From: Puniceicoccaceae bacterium
Lineage (GTDB): Bacteria > Verrucomicrobiota > Verrucomicrobiia > Opitutales > JAFGAQ01
NCBI GenBank assembly: GCA_040224245.1
Contig: JBEGIR010000071.1
Coordinates: 40,090 to 104,089, forward strand
Length of the DNA: 64,000 nt
Direction of reading: 5' to 3'
In this document: positions 18,644 to 28,265 of the stretch, in pieces
How the letters are laid out: every line of letters starts with the position of its first letter
How positions within the stretch are numbered: the stretch's first letter is position 1
Position numbers and translations under genes: made by a program
Notes under the pieces: model-generated
Seen by the model: the letters and a program-made list of their open reading frames with translations, nothing else
The model's database searches: none
Told to the model about the DNA's origin: nothing

Positions 18644-18938
18644 CCTGTCACTCCATCCGTTGGCAGACACTGAAGCAAGTCTCAAGGCTCCGTCAATTCA
18701 TGCTCTCAGCTTGCCCGGGTTCTTGAACTGCAGCTGATAGCAAATTCCCCCGGTTGCGCTTCAAGTGAACTTACACATGCAAATCGGAACAGATGGTTTC
18801 CCTTGACGCATAACATCCATGCGACAGATTCATAGCCATGATCTTCAAGGTCTGATCCGCTCAATCTCAACAACAAAATTTCCACCGATTGTTCGGTTGC
18901 ACTGAATTGACCACGGACGGTGAAATCCCCCTGCCCCT

Positions 18939-20642
18939 ATGCAATCAAAATCTTCGCCGACCCGATTCTCTATCCGGAGCATTTCACTCCAATCCCTATT
19001 AATATGGATCTTGGTCATGCTCTGCATCGCGATCCTGCTCCGTCTACCGTCCAACTCTCCGGAATCCGATCAGTTCCCACTTTCCGAAAGCTCAACAGAT
19101 ACACCTCATTCCTCCGCTTCGAGTGGCTTGCTGTCCGAGCTGATGCAGGCCAATCACACAACCTTCTTTTCCCCAACGCCTCCCCCCCAACAACCCGTTC
19201 TGTCGCTTCCGTGGGAAACAAGCCGATACGTTTTGGTGCAGCTCTCACTTCAGAACCTGCTGGCAGAGCCTGGCCTGTTTCAGGTCTACCATCAGTTTCT
19301 GTCGTCAGTGCTTCCCCACATCGAGGTCATGGCCCTCTTTCATCGCTCAGAGTACAAACAGATTCCGGCTTTTCTACAAGCGATGCAGGACAAAATGCAT
19401 GACCCATCTCTGCTGGATCGTCTGGTTTGGGTCCCCTCCGATACCCAATCCATCTGGGTCAGAGATTATGGTCCCCAGTTTGCACACAACCGCAGCAATC
19501 AGTTGGTGGTATATGACAATTCATTCCGGGACCCCCGTACTGAAATCTCAAATCTGCTCAGCTTGGAAGCAAGCCGGAAAGCCGAAGGCCAACATCCTCT
19601 CAGTTCGACGTTTTATTCCGAAATCGAACGTCTCCGTGGTGATGACATGGCTCCCAGTGTTGTCGCAACCTTTCTCAACCTCTACCATGAGGACCCCGTC
19701 TTGCTTGTTCGCCCTCCTCTCGCCCTGCTGGGAGGGGATTTGATACCCATCCGTTCGAAAGAGGTGATTGTCTCGCAGTCAACGCTCGAAAGCAATGGCG
19801 GGCGCGCTGATCTTCTGGTTCGCCTGATGCGCCGCTACTACGGCATCGACAAAGTACACTTCCTCTCGCACCTGCCCGGCAATACCATCAATCATCTCGA
19901 TTTTATCCTGGCCCCGTTGGATGAGAATACGATCCTGATCGCCACCCCTCCGCCCGCACCTGCCGCCAACCGCATCTATCAACGTTTACTACACCGCGAA
20001 ATCACACAAGTTCTGGAAAAGAACCGACGTTACCTCCAGAAGCATTTTCCAAGGCACAGACTGATTGAGGTTCCGCTCCCTCCACTCGCAGTCGATACCG
20101 ATGCAAACATCATGGAACGCTTGACGATTACACTGGTGCAAACTGTCGCCACACAAATGGGCCTCTCTCCCGATGAAGCATTCCAGTATGACAGTACCCG
20201 CCCCGATGTTCGTCGCCTGCATCCGGATCTATGGCAGAAAATTCGAGACGACACTGGCATCGATTCACTCTCAAATCTCCAGCAGTTATCCTTAGCCTGC
20301 CAGCACTACTTTGGGCAAAGTTCCGAACAAATCCTCAACCTCTATGTTGAAAATTTCGCCGTCTACCGCTCATACCTCAACGCATTGCAGGTGGTGAATC
20401 CAGATGGACACGAACACCTGTTCATTCCCCGGTACCAGCCTCGTAGCGACGAAGAGCAGTCCCTGATTCCCGAACTCGAAAAACAGGTTCTCGCTGCATA
20501 TCGGGAAGCACGACCCAATGCATCCTTGCACTGGATCGATTGCGATCCGCTCATCGATGACCTCGGTGCCGTTCACTGTTTTGCATCGACGATTCCTGAA
20601 ATCCGCAAACCTTCGCAACATGGCGCGACACGTCCCAGATAG
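18939..20642 (+). CDS. Membrane-anchored agmatine-deiminase-fold (PAD_porph) protein
   Basis: 567 residues. Residues 17-36 form one membrane span (LQSLLIWILVMLCIAILLRL), followed by a Ser/Pro linker and a large domain outside the membrane. Three blocks match the guanidine-modifying (pentein) enzymes related to agmatine deiminase: WVRDYGP (173-179), NHLDFILAPLDEN (318-330) with the catalytic His319, and GAVHCFAST (543-551) with the catalytic Cys547, as in agmatine deiminase G-x-(I/V)-H-C. Residues 330-480 form an insertion not seen in agmatine deiminase (about 365 residues). Activity on agmatine is uncertain; a peptidyl-arginine or other guanidine substrate is possible. Its end overlaps the MFS gene by 23 bases. 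Confidence 0.75.
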   Translation: MQSKSSPTRFSIRSISLQSLLIWILVMLCIAILLRLPSNSPESDQFPLSESSTDTPHSSASSGLLSELMQANHTTFFSPTPPPQQPVLSLPWETSRYVLVQLSLQNLLAEPGLFQVYHQFLSSVLPHIEVMALFHRSEYKQIPAFLQAMQDKMHDPSLLDRLVWVPSDTQSIWVRDYGPQFAHNRSNQLVVYDNSFRDPRTEISNLLSLEASRKAEGQHPLSSTFYSEIERLRGDDMAPSVVATFLNLYHEDPVLLVRPPLALLGGDLIPIRSKEVIVSQSTLESNGGRADLLVRLMRRYYGIDKVHFLSHLPGNTINHLDFILAPLDENTILIATPPPAPAANRIYQRLLHREITQVLEKNRRYLQKHFPRHRLIEVPLPPLAVDTDANIMERLTITLVQTVATQMGLSPDEAFQYDSTRPDVRRLHPDLWQKIRDDTGIDSLSNLQQLSLACQHYFGQSSEQILNLYVENFAVYRSYLNALQVVNPDGHEHLFIPRYQPRSDEEQSLIPELEKQVLAAYREARPNASLHWIDCDPLIDDLGAVHCFASTIPEIRKPSQHGATRPR

Positions 20643-21816
20643 CATTCGCTTTCACCCCCTCGACTACGCAGCTGCTCTGGGTTTTGTCGTCTACGCAGCC
20701 AGCGTCACTGCGACGCCGATGTGCCTTGTCGCACTCAGCCATGAATTGGGTTTTTCAATCGGAGAGGGAGGATTGCTCGAATCCATGCGCAGCATCCTTG
20801 TCATCCTGACTCTGCTGCTCAGTGGGTTCATTGCCGCCCATTTTGGCAAAGCAAGAGCACTGGGCTGGAGCACGCTCGTGATCGCCTTTGCTATGGTAAT
20901 CTATACCGCTACCTATCATTTTTTTCCGCTCCTGCTGGCACTGGCACTGCTGGGAATCGGGGGTGGCGTCATCGAAGCCCTGCTCAATCCGCTCGTTGAA
21001 GAACTGCATCGAGGGGATTCAGGGCGCTACCTCAACCTTCTCAACGCCTTTTGGTCCGTCGGTGTGCTGATTAGCGTTCTGGTAGCCGGAGAGCTGCTGA
21101 CGCAGGGGATTTCTTGGCGCTATTTCATGGGAGGACTCTCCTTACTGGGACTCGCAGCAGGATTGCTCTTTCTGCTTCTTCGCAACAGGGGAGCACCTCG
21201 CGTTCGCGTCCCGATGGTGGATGTTTTTGCGCACAAAACGGCATTGCTTCAGAACCCGCTGTTTTATGGATTTGCCGCAATGATGTTCATGGCGGGAGCA
21301 GCAGAAGGATCCATCATGTTCTGGAGCGCAAGTTTCATCCAACTTCACCATGGAGGGGCACCTCGCATCGCAGGATTTGGAGTCGCCTCCTTTTCTATCG
21401 GCATGATTCTGGGACGATTGTTTTGTGGTTGGTGGATTCGACAACACCACCTCAGGGCCGCGATACTCTATTGCGCAGTCATCGGTAGCTTGGTCGGGCT
21501 GGCATTGCCCTTCGTCGACCGCATCAGCAGTGTTTTGTTTGTGCTCTTCCTTGCCGGCCTCGCAACCGCCACCTTTTGGCCGAGCATTCAGGCCTACGCT
21601 GTGGATTGCATGCCCAGCTCGGATTCAACTTCCTTATTCATCCTGCTCTCCTGCGGAGGCATCGCCGGATTTGGCTTTGCATCCGGAATCATCGGCCAAT
21701 TGGTGGAACACTTTGGTTTTACGACAGCACTGCTGGCCATTCCCGCCTTCTTTGCACTGCTTGCACTCATGGTGTGGGCAAAGCCCCACAATGCCCGAAC
21801 TTCCAATACTCCCTAA
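20620..21816 (+). CDS. MFS transporter
   Basis: 398 residues from the ATG of MARHVPDSIRF, overlapping the upstream enzyme gene by 23 bases. About twelve hydrophobic segments, with MFS features such as GFIAAHFGKARALGW between helices 2 and 3, FSIGMILGRLFCGWW and ASGIIGQLVEHFGF. Inner-membrane secondary transporter of the FucP/sugar-type or general MFS_1 group; substrate unknown. The overlap suggests it moves the substrate or product of the membrane-anchored pentein enzyme, by inference. Confidence 0.85.
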   Translation: MARHVPDSIRFHPLDYAAALGFVVYAASVTATPMCLVALSHELGFSIGEGGLLESMRSILVILTLLLSGFIAAHFGKARALGWSTLVIAFAMVIYTATYHFFPLLLALALLGIGGGVIEALLNPLVEELHRGDSGRYLNLLNAFWSVGVLISVLVAGELLTQGISWRYFMGGLSLLGLAAGLLFLLLRNRGAPRVRVPMVDVFAHKTALLQNPLFYGFAAMMFMAGAAEGSIMFWSASFIQLHHGGAPRIAGFGVASFSIGMILGRLFCGWWIRQHHLRAAILYCAVIGSLVGLALPFVDRISSVLFVLFLAGLATATFWPSIQAYAVDCMPSSDSTSLFILLSCGGIAGFGFASGIIGQLVEHFGFTTALLAIPAFFALLALMVWAKPHNARTSNTP

Positions 21817-21866
21817 TCCCGCATCACGCCACACATTCCATCTGCGATTCCAATCCCATCTGCCAC

Positions 21867-21962
21867 ATGTCTGAAACTCTCACCGCTCTGGTCATCATTC
21901 TTGCACTGGCTTCCCTTGCAGCACTCGCCTCTCGCTCACTCGAACTGGGCACGCCATCTTGA
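21867..21962 (+). CDS. Possible 31-residue single-span membrane peptide
   Basis: ATG-initiated frame encoding MSETLTALVIILALASLAALASRSLELGTPS, 51 bases after the MFS stop. It would be one hydrophobic helix with a short polar tail. No clear ribosome-binding site and no family recognised; may be chance. Confidence 0.25.
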   Translation: MSETLTALVIILALASLAALASRSLELGTPS

Positions 21963-22058
21963 AGTCAGAGCACACATACCAATAGTAATAGAACACACCA
22001 ACGATTCCAAAATTTATCACTTACACTTCTGGAACATAGCTGTCTGAGTGCTCCACTG

Positions 22059-23060
22059 TTAGCCCAAAGGTGCCACTCTGAGATTTCGAACAACGCGAAG
22101 CCCCCCCCAGTCTGCGCCCTTCATTGTCGCATATGCAGCCTTTCGGTGAGCTGAAAAACACAGCGGGTTCTGGCGTTGCAACTCTTTCAGATATGCAGCA
22201 CTCCCAATCGCCATACCGTCGGAGAAATACCGTATTCGGCAACGCAATACTTCCGAAAGCTCAAGTTTACCCCTGTTGACCAACACTGCTTCGACTTTTT
22301 CCACCGGAATGCGCCCGGACGCTTTTTCTGCGCTTCCTTTGCTTCGGTAGCCCTTTCCATACAAACACATACGGTACGAACAAATCGCTGTTTTCCACGA
22401 CTTTCCAAAATACATGGATGTGTAGCCCGTTCTCGCATCCTTCTGTCCCCCCATTGCCGCTCCATAGCTGCTGAAACGATAGTCTGCGGGGTCTTGCACG
22501 AGTTCCGCCCGGACCGGGTTCAGATCAATGTAGGCCGCTACGGTGCTCATGGCTTCCCGGCTGGGTTCCACAATGAGACTCTTGAATCGGTCCGACCAGA
22601 TGCTGCCCTGATTCTCATGACGATGGTTATACCAAATCCCAAATCGCTGCTTCAGTTCACGCATAAAAACGGAAACATCACCCATGCGCTGTCGCAATCG
22701 CTCTCGCCATTGATCTGCTTCCTCTGATCCCGCATTCAGCAATGCCTCAAGTCGTTCTGGAGTAATCGCACGTGGACCCAATCGTTCGCCTGCATACATC
22801 ACACGGTGTCGTCTCAACAGCTCATGATCAGAAATTTCTGACTCATGTCGAACCCGAACCAAAAGGTGGAAGTGATTGCTCATCACACAGTAAGCCAACA
22901 CATCCACTCCACAAAACTGCGCTTGACGACGCATCATGCGCACAAACATCGCTTTCTCCTCATCTCCAAACAAGTGCTGCCTGCAACTCGTTCTACTCAT
23001 CAGGTGATACACCCCATCCATCCCCCGGATCACCGCCCTTGGTCTGCGCCTGCTTCTCAT
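22059..23060 (-). CDS. REP-associated tyrosine transposase-like protein (Y1_Tnp)
   Basis: 333 residues from the ATG with GGGAGG eight bases upstream; a further start at 23099 gives an atypical N-terminus. The HUH motif is NHFHLL (H63, H65), followed by the long insertion common in REP-type transposases, then ELKQRFGIWYNHRHENQG with the candidate nucleophile Tyr144, and the conserved GSIWSDRFKSLIVE. Resembles RAYT proteins that maintain REP palindromes, not an IS: no terminal repeats flank it. REP-like palindromes occur in this window at 52444, 58673 and 58949. Confidence 0.87.
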   Translation of the reverse strand: MRSRRRPRAVIRGMDGVYHLMSRTSCRQHLFGDEEKAMFVRMMRRQAQFCGVDVLAYCVMSNHFHLLVRVRHESEISDHELLRRHRVMYAGERLGPRAITPERLEALLNAGSEEADQWRERLRQRMGDVSVFMRELKQRFGIWYNHRHENQGSIWSDRFKSLIVEPSREAMSTVAAYIDLNPVRAELVQDPADYRFSSYGAAMGGQKDARTGYTSMYFGKSWKTAICSYRMCLYGKGYRSKGSAEKASGRIPVEKVEAVLVNRGKLELSEVLRCRIRYFSDGMAIGSAAYLKELQRQNPLCFSAHRKAAYATMKGADWGGLRVVRNLRVAPLG

Positions 23061-23191
23061 GCCCCCAACCTCCCCCAACTCTCCACATTTTTCAAGCACA
23101 ATTATAATTATCAGCCTGGGTGTTTATCGATATATTGATGAGTATTGGACTCTGGGTTGCATGAAACAAGGCGGGCAAGTATAGCTTTTGC

Positions 23192-24280
23192 ATGAAACTG
23201 TCACTACCCCATCCTACTCGGAAAAACTGGGTCTACTTCGGAACCGCAGGGCCGGGTGCTGAGGGGATATTCTGCTCCGAATTTGATCCTGTTACCGGAA
23301 GTCTCAGTGACAGCAAATTAGTCGCATCCATCCACAACCCATCCTTTCTGGCCCTGCATCCCGACGGTAACAAGTTGTATTCAGTCGGTGAACTCAATCA
23401 AGAACCCAGCGTTGTCGCCTATCATCTTGAGCAAGATGGGGAGTTGACCGCATTCGATCAAATTCGAATCGGTAACGATTCTGCAGTACATGTTACTGTT
23501 CATCCTTACGGTAAATTCCTTCTTACTGCACAATACGACCATGGTTTCATCGCATGGATTGCACTGGATCCTACAGGCAAATTTCAAAAAATGCGACACT
23601 ACCAGCATACAGGTGCGTCAAACACCGTTCACGGTCGTCAGGATTCGGCCCATCCTCATTTCTGTGAATTCTCTCCCTGTGGTCGCTTTGCTCTGGTTCC
23701 TGATCTAGGCACGGACCAAATTTTCATCTATCGGGTTGATCCAAGCTTCGGCATGATCGAATTTCACCATGCCGTCGACACCATTCCAGGTTCAGGTCCC
23801 CGTCATCTTCGCTTCTCTCCTGACGGCAATCTCATCTACCTGCTCAATGAGCTCAATCTGTCGGTGAGCATTTTCAAATGGCAGGCGGGAGATGGTATTG
23901 CTCAACTCCTCAACAGCATCGAATGTTTGAGTGAATCCGAAAAAGCACAAGAGTCCTTCAATTCCGCCGCTGAAATCCTAGTTCATCCCAACGGTCCGTT
24001 CGTGTATACATCCAACCGTGGACACGACTCAATTTCTGTCTTTCGCGCCAATGTCGATTCATCCTCATTGCATCGCGCACAGGTCCAGCCGATACGCGGG
24101 GCATTTCCCCGAAACTTCAACCTATCACCAGATGGACAATGGTTGCTCGCAGCGGGTTCACATTCCAACAGCATATCAGTGCATCAAATTCACCCTGAAA
24201 CCGGAAAACTCACCTATCAGACGGACAGCATCATTCAGGTTCCTTCACCAGTATGCATCGTATTTGCAAACCATCTCTAG
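23192..24280 (+). CDS. Lactonase family (6-phosphogluconolactonase-like) beta-propeller
   Basis: 362 residues. Seven-bladed propeller repeats typical of the lactonase family appear as NPSFLALHPDGNKLYSVGEL, HVTVHPYGKFLLTAQY, FSPCGRFALVPDLGTD, GPRHLRFSPDGNLIYLLNE and RNFNLSPDGQWLLAAG. Members hydrolyse 6-phosphogluconolactone (YbhE/YkgB type) or other sugar lactones. No signal peptide seen. Single gene, convergent with 5-oxoprolinase. Confidence 0.87.
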   Translation: MKLSLPHPTRKNWVYFGTAGPGAEGIFCSEFDPVTGSLSDSKLVASIHNPSFLALHPDGNKLYSVGELNQEPSVVAYHLEQDGELTAFDQIRIGNDSAVHVTVHPYGKFLLTAQYDHGFIAWIALDPTGKFQKMRHYQHTGASNTVHGRQDSAHPHFCEFSPCGRFALVPDLGTDQIFIYRVDPSFGMIEFHHAVDTIPGSGPRHLRFSPDGNLIYLLNELNLSVSIFKWQAGDGIAQLLNSIECLSESEKAQESFNSAAEILVHPNGPFVYTSNRGHDSISVFRANVDSSSLHRAQVQPIRGAFPRNFNLSPDGQWLLAAGSHSNSISVHQIHPETGKLTYQTDSIIQVPSPVCIVFANHL

Positions 24281-24312
24281 CTTACTAGACCGCAGAAAAC
24301 CGGAATCATCCA

Positions 24313-27300
24313 TCAGTCCCGCAAGTCCATGCCATTCTTGCACAGCGGTGATATGCTCCCCCAAGCTCCACCACCCGGAGTTTCCATTCGCAGCCGTTCT
24401 CCAGGCTCGGCCTGCCAACCGTCCAAACCCTCACGGGGGTCCATCGATCCGTCCGTCCGGATTCTCAATTGATTGCCACAGACTCCTGCCCCACCTCCTT
24501 CACGTCCCTGCGGCTCGCAAGTCCGTCTCTGGCACAACAATGAAACCTGCATCGTTCGCAAAAATTCATATTCCCTCACCAACCCATCACCACCGTTCCA
24601 GCGTCCGATCCCACCAGATCCATGGCGTAGTGCAAAGCGCCAGATTCTCAGTGGATACCGATGTTCAAGGATTTCAGGATCGGTAATGGCGGTGTTGGTC
24701 ATGTGGACATGCACTCCACTGGCACCCGGGAAACCCTTCCCTGCTCCTGCCCCTCCACCAATGGTTTCATAATACCCAAAACGGTCATCGCCAAAAAGCA
24801 CATTGTTCATGGTACCCTGTCCCTGCGCAACCTGCCCAAACGCCAGCAGCAACAGGTCTACCACTCGTTGACTCGTTTCCACATTACCACCGACTACTGC
24901 CGGACACAGCGCTGGATCCGCAGGAAACTCTGGATTGAGGAAACATCGGGGCAGCACCATCTCGACCGGACGAAGCATGCCCTCATTCAAAGGTAGCTCC
25001 TCCGAAAGAAATAGCCGCATTACATAAAGAACTGCACTGGAAACGATTGCGGGAGTTGCGTTCAGATTTCCAGGGTGCATCGCTGCGCATCCGGTGAAAT
25101 CAAGCAACAGGCGTCCACCTTCGACATGCCCCCGCAGTTCAAGCACTGTTCCATCGTCTAGCCTATCAGTTGCATGGAACTTCCGGTTTCCCATGCGCTT
25201 CAACGCTCGCACGCTTGCCTGCTCGGCAATCTCTGCCGCTGCCGCCAGAAAGTGCATCACCTGATCCACTCCCTCCTGTTCGATGAGAGCCTTCAGCAGC
25301 ATCGCTCCCCGATGGTTCGCCGCGATCTGAGACTGCAGATCTGCAAGATTTTCTGCAATGGCGCGCGACGGCCATGCTGCGCTTCGGAGCAGGTGCTCCA
25401 AGACTGCAAAGCGCGGCGATCCACCTTCCACCAGATACTGGGGCTCGATGACAACTCCCTCCTGCGCAAGTGAACGTGCTCGAGGAGGCATCGATCCGGG
25501 TTGTATGCCTCCGATCTCCGCATGATGGGCACGGTTGGCCAGGATCGCAACACGCCGTCCATTGTGAAAGACTCCGGAAATCACGGTGACATCCGGAAGG
25601 TGCGAACCACCAAATGCGGGATGATTTGTGACGATCACATCACCGGGTCGCAGCGGGATTACTTCCAAAACCCGCCGTACACAGGTTCCAAGTGCTCCGA
25701 GATGTACCGGAATGTGTGGAGCATTGACCAACAATAAACCTTCCGCATCCAGTAGTGCACACGAATAATCGAGGCGCTCACGTATGTTCGTAGAGAACGC
25801 AGTACGGCGCAATTGTTCTCCCATTTCCTGCACCAACCCGTTGAAGCGATGCAACAAAATCTCTCGGGTCACTGATTCAGGGGCTGAAATTTCGCGTTGC
25901 GACACAAAAGTTGTGGCTTGGAATCGCTCGAGTCGCAGACTACCGCGATCACCTTTGATGCCTCTCCACCCTGGAGGAATCACCAATACACTGAACGCAT
26001 CTGTCACCAATGCGGGTCCCTCAACCACAACTCCAACCTCGAGGTGTTCGCGTAAAAACACGGGAGTCAACAAACGGGAACCATGAAACCAGCTCTGAAG
26101 GGTGCGAACAGGCGTGGGAACGGAAGCACTGCTCGGATTCACCGGTGAAAAATTCTCAAGTGAATCCAGTATATCCGCAGTCCCCCATCTCATGCGCACG
26201 ACCACCAGCTCCAACCGTACCGGCTGCGGAGGTTCATATCCGAAGATTTCACCGAATTTTCGAATAAACGCATCTTCCAGACTGCAATCTGCCTTGACGG
26301 TCAAGGTGGACTCCTGCCCCACCAAACGCACATCAAATTCAATCTGTTCCTTCAACCCGGACAGATCGCGCATTCCCTCCGACTGCAAAAACTGAAATGC
26401 TTCAGCTCGCATTTCGTTCAGCAACGATTCCTCCCTCTGACTCCAGCTCTCCATCGAACACAGCAGGGAACGCTCCCGGGTGCATGACACTTCGCTTGCC
26501 TGAAGTCCTGCTGCGCTGAGCAGCCCCGCATCACAAGGAGAAAGCACAGTTTGCATGCCCAACATATCTGCCAACTCACATGCATGCATTCCCCCTGCCC
26601 CCCCAAAGGCGACCAGCGCAAAATTTGCCGGATCATAGCCATCCCTCACGCTGATCTGCCGAATCGCCTGCGCCATGCGCTCATTGGCCAACTGTAACAA
26701 ACCGGCCAACCACGCATCATCTTCGGGTTTACCGCGCAACTTCAGTGATGCCCATTCAGCTTCTTTCAACGAAATTGGGATTTGAAATCCATCGGGATCG
26801 AGACGACCCAGCAAGAGATTGACATCTGTTACGGTCAGCGGTCCACCGCACCCATAACATGCAGGACCCGGCATCGCACCTGCACTTTCGGGTCCAACCC
26901 TCACCCGATCCTGTTCCACTCGGCAAATAGAACCACCACCTGCTGCCACCGTTTCGATTTTCACACTACGGGCAAGGATGCGGGCAGCTCCGACCCGCTG
27001 TTCGGATTGATACGCAAAATCGCCATTCCAACGGGAAACATCCGTGCTGGTTCCTCCCATGTCCAGCGCAATGATTCGCTCAAGGCCCGCTCTCCTGCCT
27101 ACTCTTACCGCACCGATAACTCCGCCCGCAGGACCACTGAGCAGACTGTCCACTGGACGAAAATTCGCTCGCGACAGCAGTTCACCCGCACTGGTCATTA
27201 TACGAAGCTGTGCGGAATCCAAACCCCGCTCAACGGCATCAAGATAATCCCTCATCAACGGCCCCAGCGTTGCATCTACCAGAGTTGTTTCCGCCCGACG

Positions 27301-28149
27301 AAGATAGTGGATGAAGGGGCGAATTTCCGCCGATCCCGCCACATACGTAAAGCACCCCAGCCTTCGAAGATGATCCACCAGCATTTCTTCCATCTCAGGG
27401 AATCGATAGCTGTGCAACAGGACAACTGCGGCGGCAGTACACCCTGCTGCCTTTGCAGCTTCAATTCCCGCAAGCACCGTTTCGCAATGCCAATCGTAGG
27501 GTTGAATGATCTTGCCATCCAGTGCATGGCGCCCCGGAACTTCAATCACCCCATGATGCAGTGGCTGTGCTTTGACGATGTTCAGTGCAAAAAGATCGGG
27601 GCGGCGCTGGTCCCCGATCCTGCACAAGTCTGCAAAACCCTCCGAAACAAAAAAAGCAACTTTGGCTCCCTTATTCTCCAGCAGCGCATTCGTGCCACGC
27701 GTTGTGCCAAGGCGCATTTCAAGCGGCGGCATGGGGTCATTCCCACAGGTTCCCGTCAACAGCCTCGCTGCAAGCACCGGGGCCTCCCAGGGACTTCGCA
27801 ACTCCAAAACTGCTCCCGGTTCCAGCCTGGGTGTCGCCCCATCGATCTCAAGTTGCAGCCAACCCTTTTCGCAATCATCATCTGCGATGCTCCCAAGACG
27901 ATCATCATCGCACCACAGTTCAAAGCCACGGCAAAAACCAGGAACAGCTTTCCAGGAACTCTGCATTTGCAAGGTTCGGGAATCCCGCCAACCCTGAAAA
28001 GTGGCGCGAAGCGCACCATTCGACAACACCTTCAACCTGTGTTCCGACGCATCAGGAGCGACCGCAATGCAATCGGTAAACGTTCCACCCGTGTCCGCAG
28101 CAAAACGCCAGATATTGCTCAACTGCACCGCTGCCCGTCCCACCATCAA
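24313..28149 (-). CDS. 5-oxoprolinase (ATP-hydrolysing), HyuA-HyuB fusion
   Basis: 1278 residues, the usual length of bacterial OplAH fusions. The N-terminal HyuA-like half begins with the acetate/sugar-kinase-like phosphate loop FAADTGGTFTDC and has LGTTRGTNALLENKGAK, ALDMGGTSTDVSRW and FGGAGGMHACELADMLG; the HyuB-like half starts near residue 770 (ILLHRFNGLVQEMGEQLRR) and includes GDVIVTNHPAFGGSHLPDV. Hydrolyses 5-oxo-L-proline to glutamate with ATP, in glutathione or pyroglutamate turnover. The high similarity to the OPLAH layout separates it from hydantoinase/acetone carboxylase. Convergent with the lactonase gene. Confidence 0.93.
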   Translation of the reverse strand: MMVGRAAVQLSNIWRFAADTGGTFTDCIAVAPDASEHRLKVLSNGALRATFQGWRDSRTLQMQSSWKAVPGFCRGFELWCDDDRLGSIADDDCEKGWLQLEIDGATPRLEPGAVLELRSPWEAPVLAARLLTGTCGNDPMPPLEMRLGTTRGTNALLENKGAKVAFFVSEGFADLCRIGDQRRPDLFALNIVKAQPLHHGVIEVPGRHALDGKIIQPYDWHCETVLAGIEAAKAAGCTAAAVVLLHSYRFPEMEEMLVDHLRRLGCFTYVAGSAEIRPFIHYLRRAETTLVDATLGPLMRDYLDAVERGLDSAQLRIMTSAGELLSRANFRPVDSLLSGPAGGVIGAVRVGRRAGLERIIALDMGGTSTDVSRWNGDFAYQSEQRVGAARILARSVKIETVAAGGGSICRVEQDRVRVGPESAGAMPGPACYGCGGPLTVTDVNLLLGRLDPDGFQIPISLKEAEWASLKLRGKPEDDAWLAGLLQLANERMAQAIRQISVRDGYDPANFALVAFGGAGGMHACELADMLGMQTVLSPCDAGLLSAAGLQASEVSCTRERSLLCSMESWSQREESLLNEMRAEAFQFLQSEGMRDLSGLKEQIEFDVRLVGQESTLTVKADCSLEDAFIRKFGEIFGYEPPQPVRLELVVVRMRWGTADILDSLENFSPVNPSSASVPTPVRTLQSWFHGSRLLTPVFLREHLEVGVVVEGPALVTDAFSVLVIPPGWRGIKGDRGSLRLERFQATTFVSQREISAPESVTREILLHRFNGLVQEMGEQLRRTAFSTNIRERLDYSCALLDAEGLLLVNAPHIPVHLGALGTCVRRVLEVIPLRPGDVIVTNHPAFGGSHLPDVTVISGVFHNGRRVAILANRAHHAEIGGIQPGSMPPRARSLAQEGVVIEPQYLVEGGSPRFAVLEHLLRSAAWPSRAIAENLADLQSQIAANHRGAMLLKALIEQEGVDQVMHFLAAAAEIAEQASVRALKRMGNRKFHATDRLDDGTVLELRGHVEGGRLLLDFTGCAAMHPGNLNATPAIVSSAVLYVMRLFLSEELPLNEGMLRPVEMVLPRCFLNPEFPADPALCPAVVGGNVETSQRVVDLLLLAFGQVAQGQGTMNNVLFGDDRFGYYETIGGGAGAGKGFPGASGVHVHMTNTAITDPEILEHRYPLRIWRFALRHGSGGIGRWNGGDGLVREYEFLRTMQVSLLCQRRTCEPQGREGGGAGVCGNQLRIRTDGSMDPREGLDGWQAEPGERLRMETPGGGAWGSISPLCKNGMDLRD

Positions 28150-28265
28150 CCCAGATTCGAATTTTATTCCTTCGCCAATAGAACCCGCTTCAATGCATTG
28201 CCATGCTGGAAAAGAAAACCATTTTCATTAAATTAAACACCGATTTGATGATTTTTGATGCTTTT

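Noticed and set aside
26782..28236. 484-codon open frame antisense to the 5-oxoprolinase gene
   Set aside because: Mirror of high-GC coding sequence; no motif, composition rich in Arg/Thr/Ser/His; the minus-strand gene is certain.
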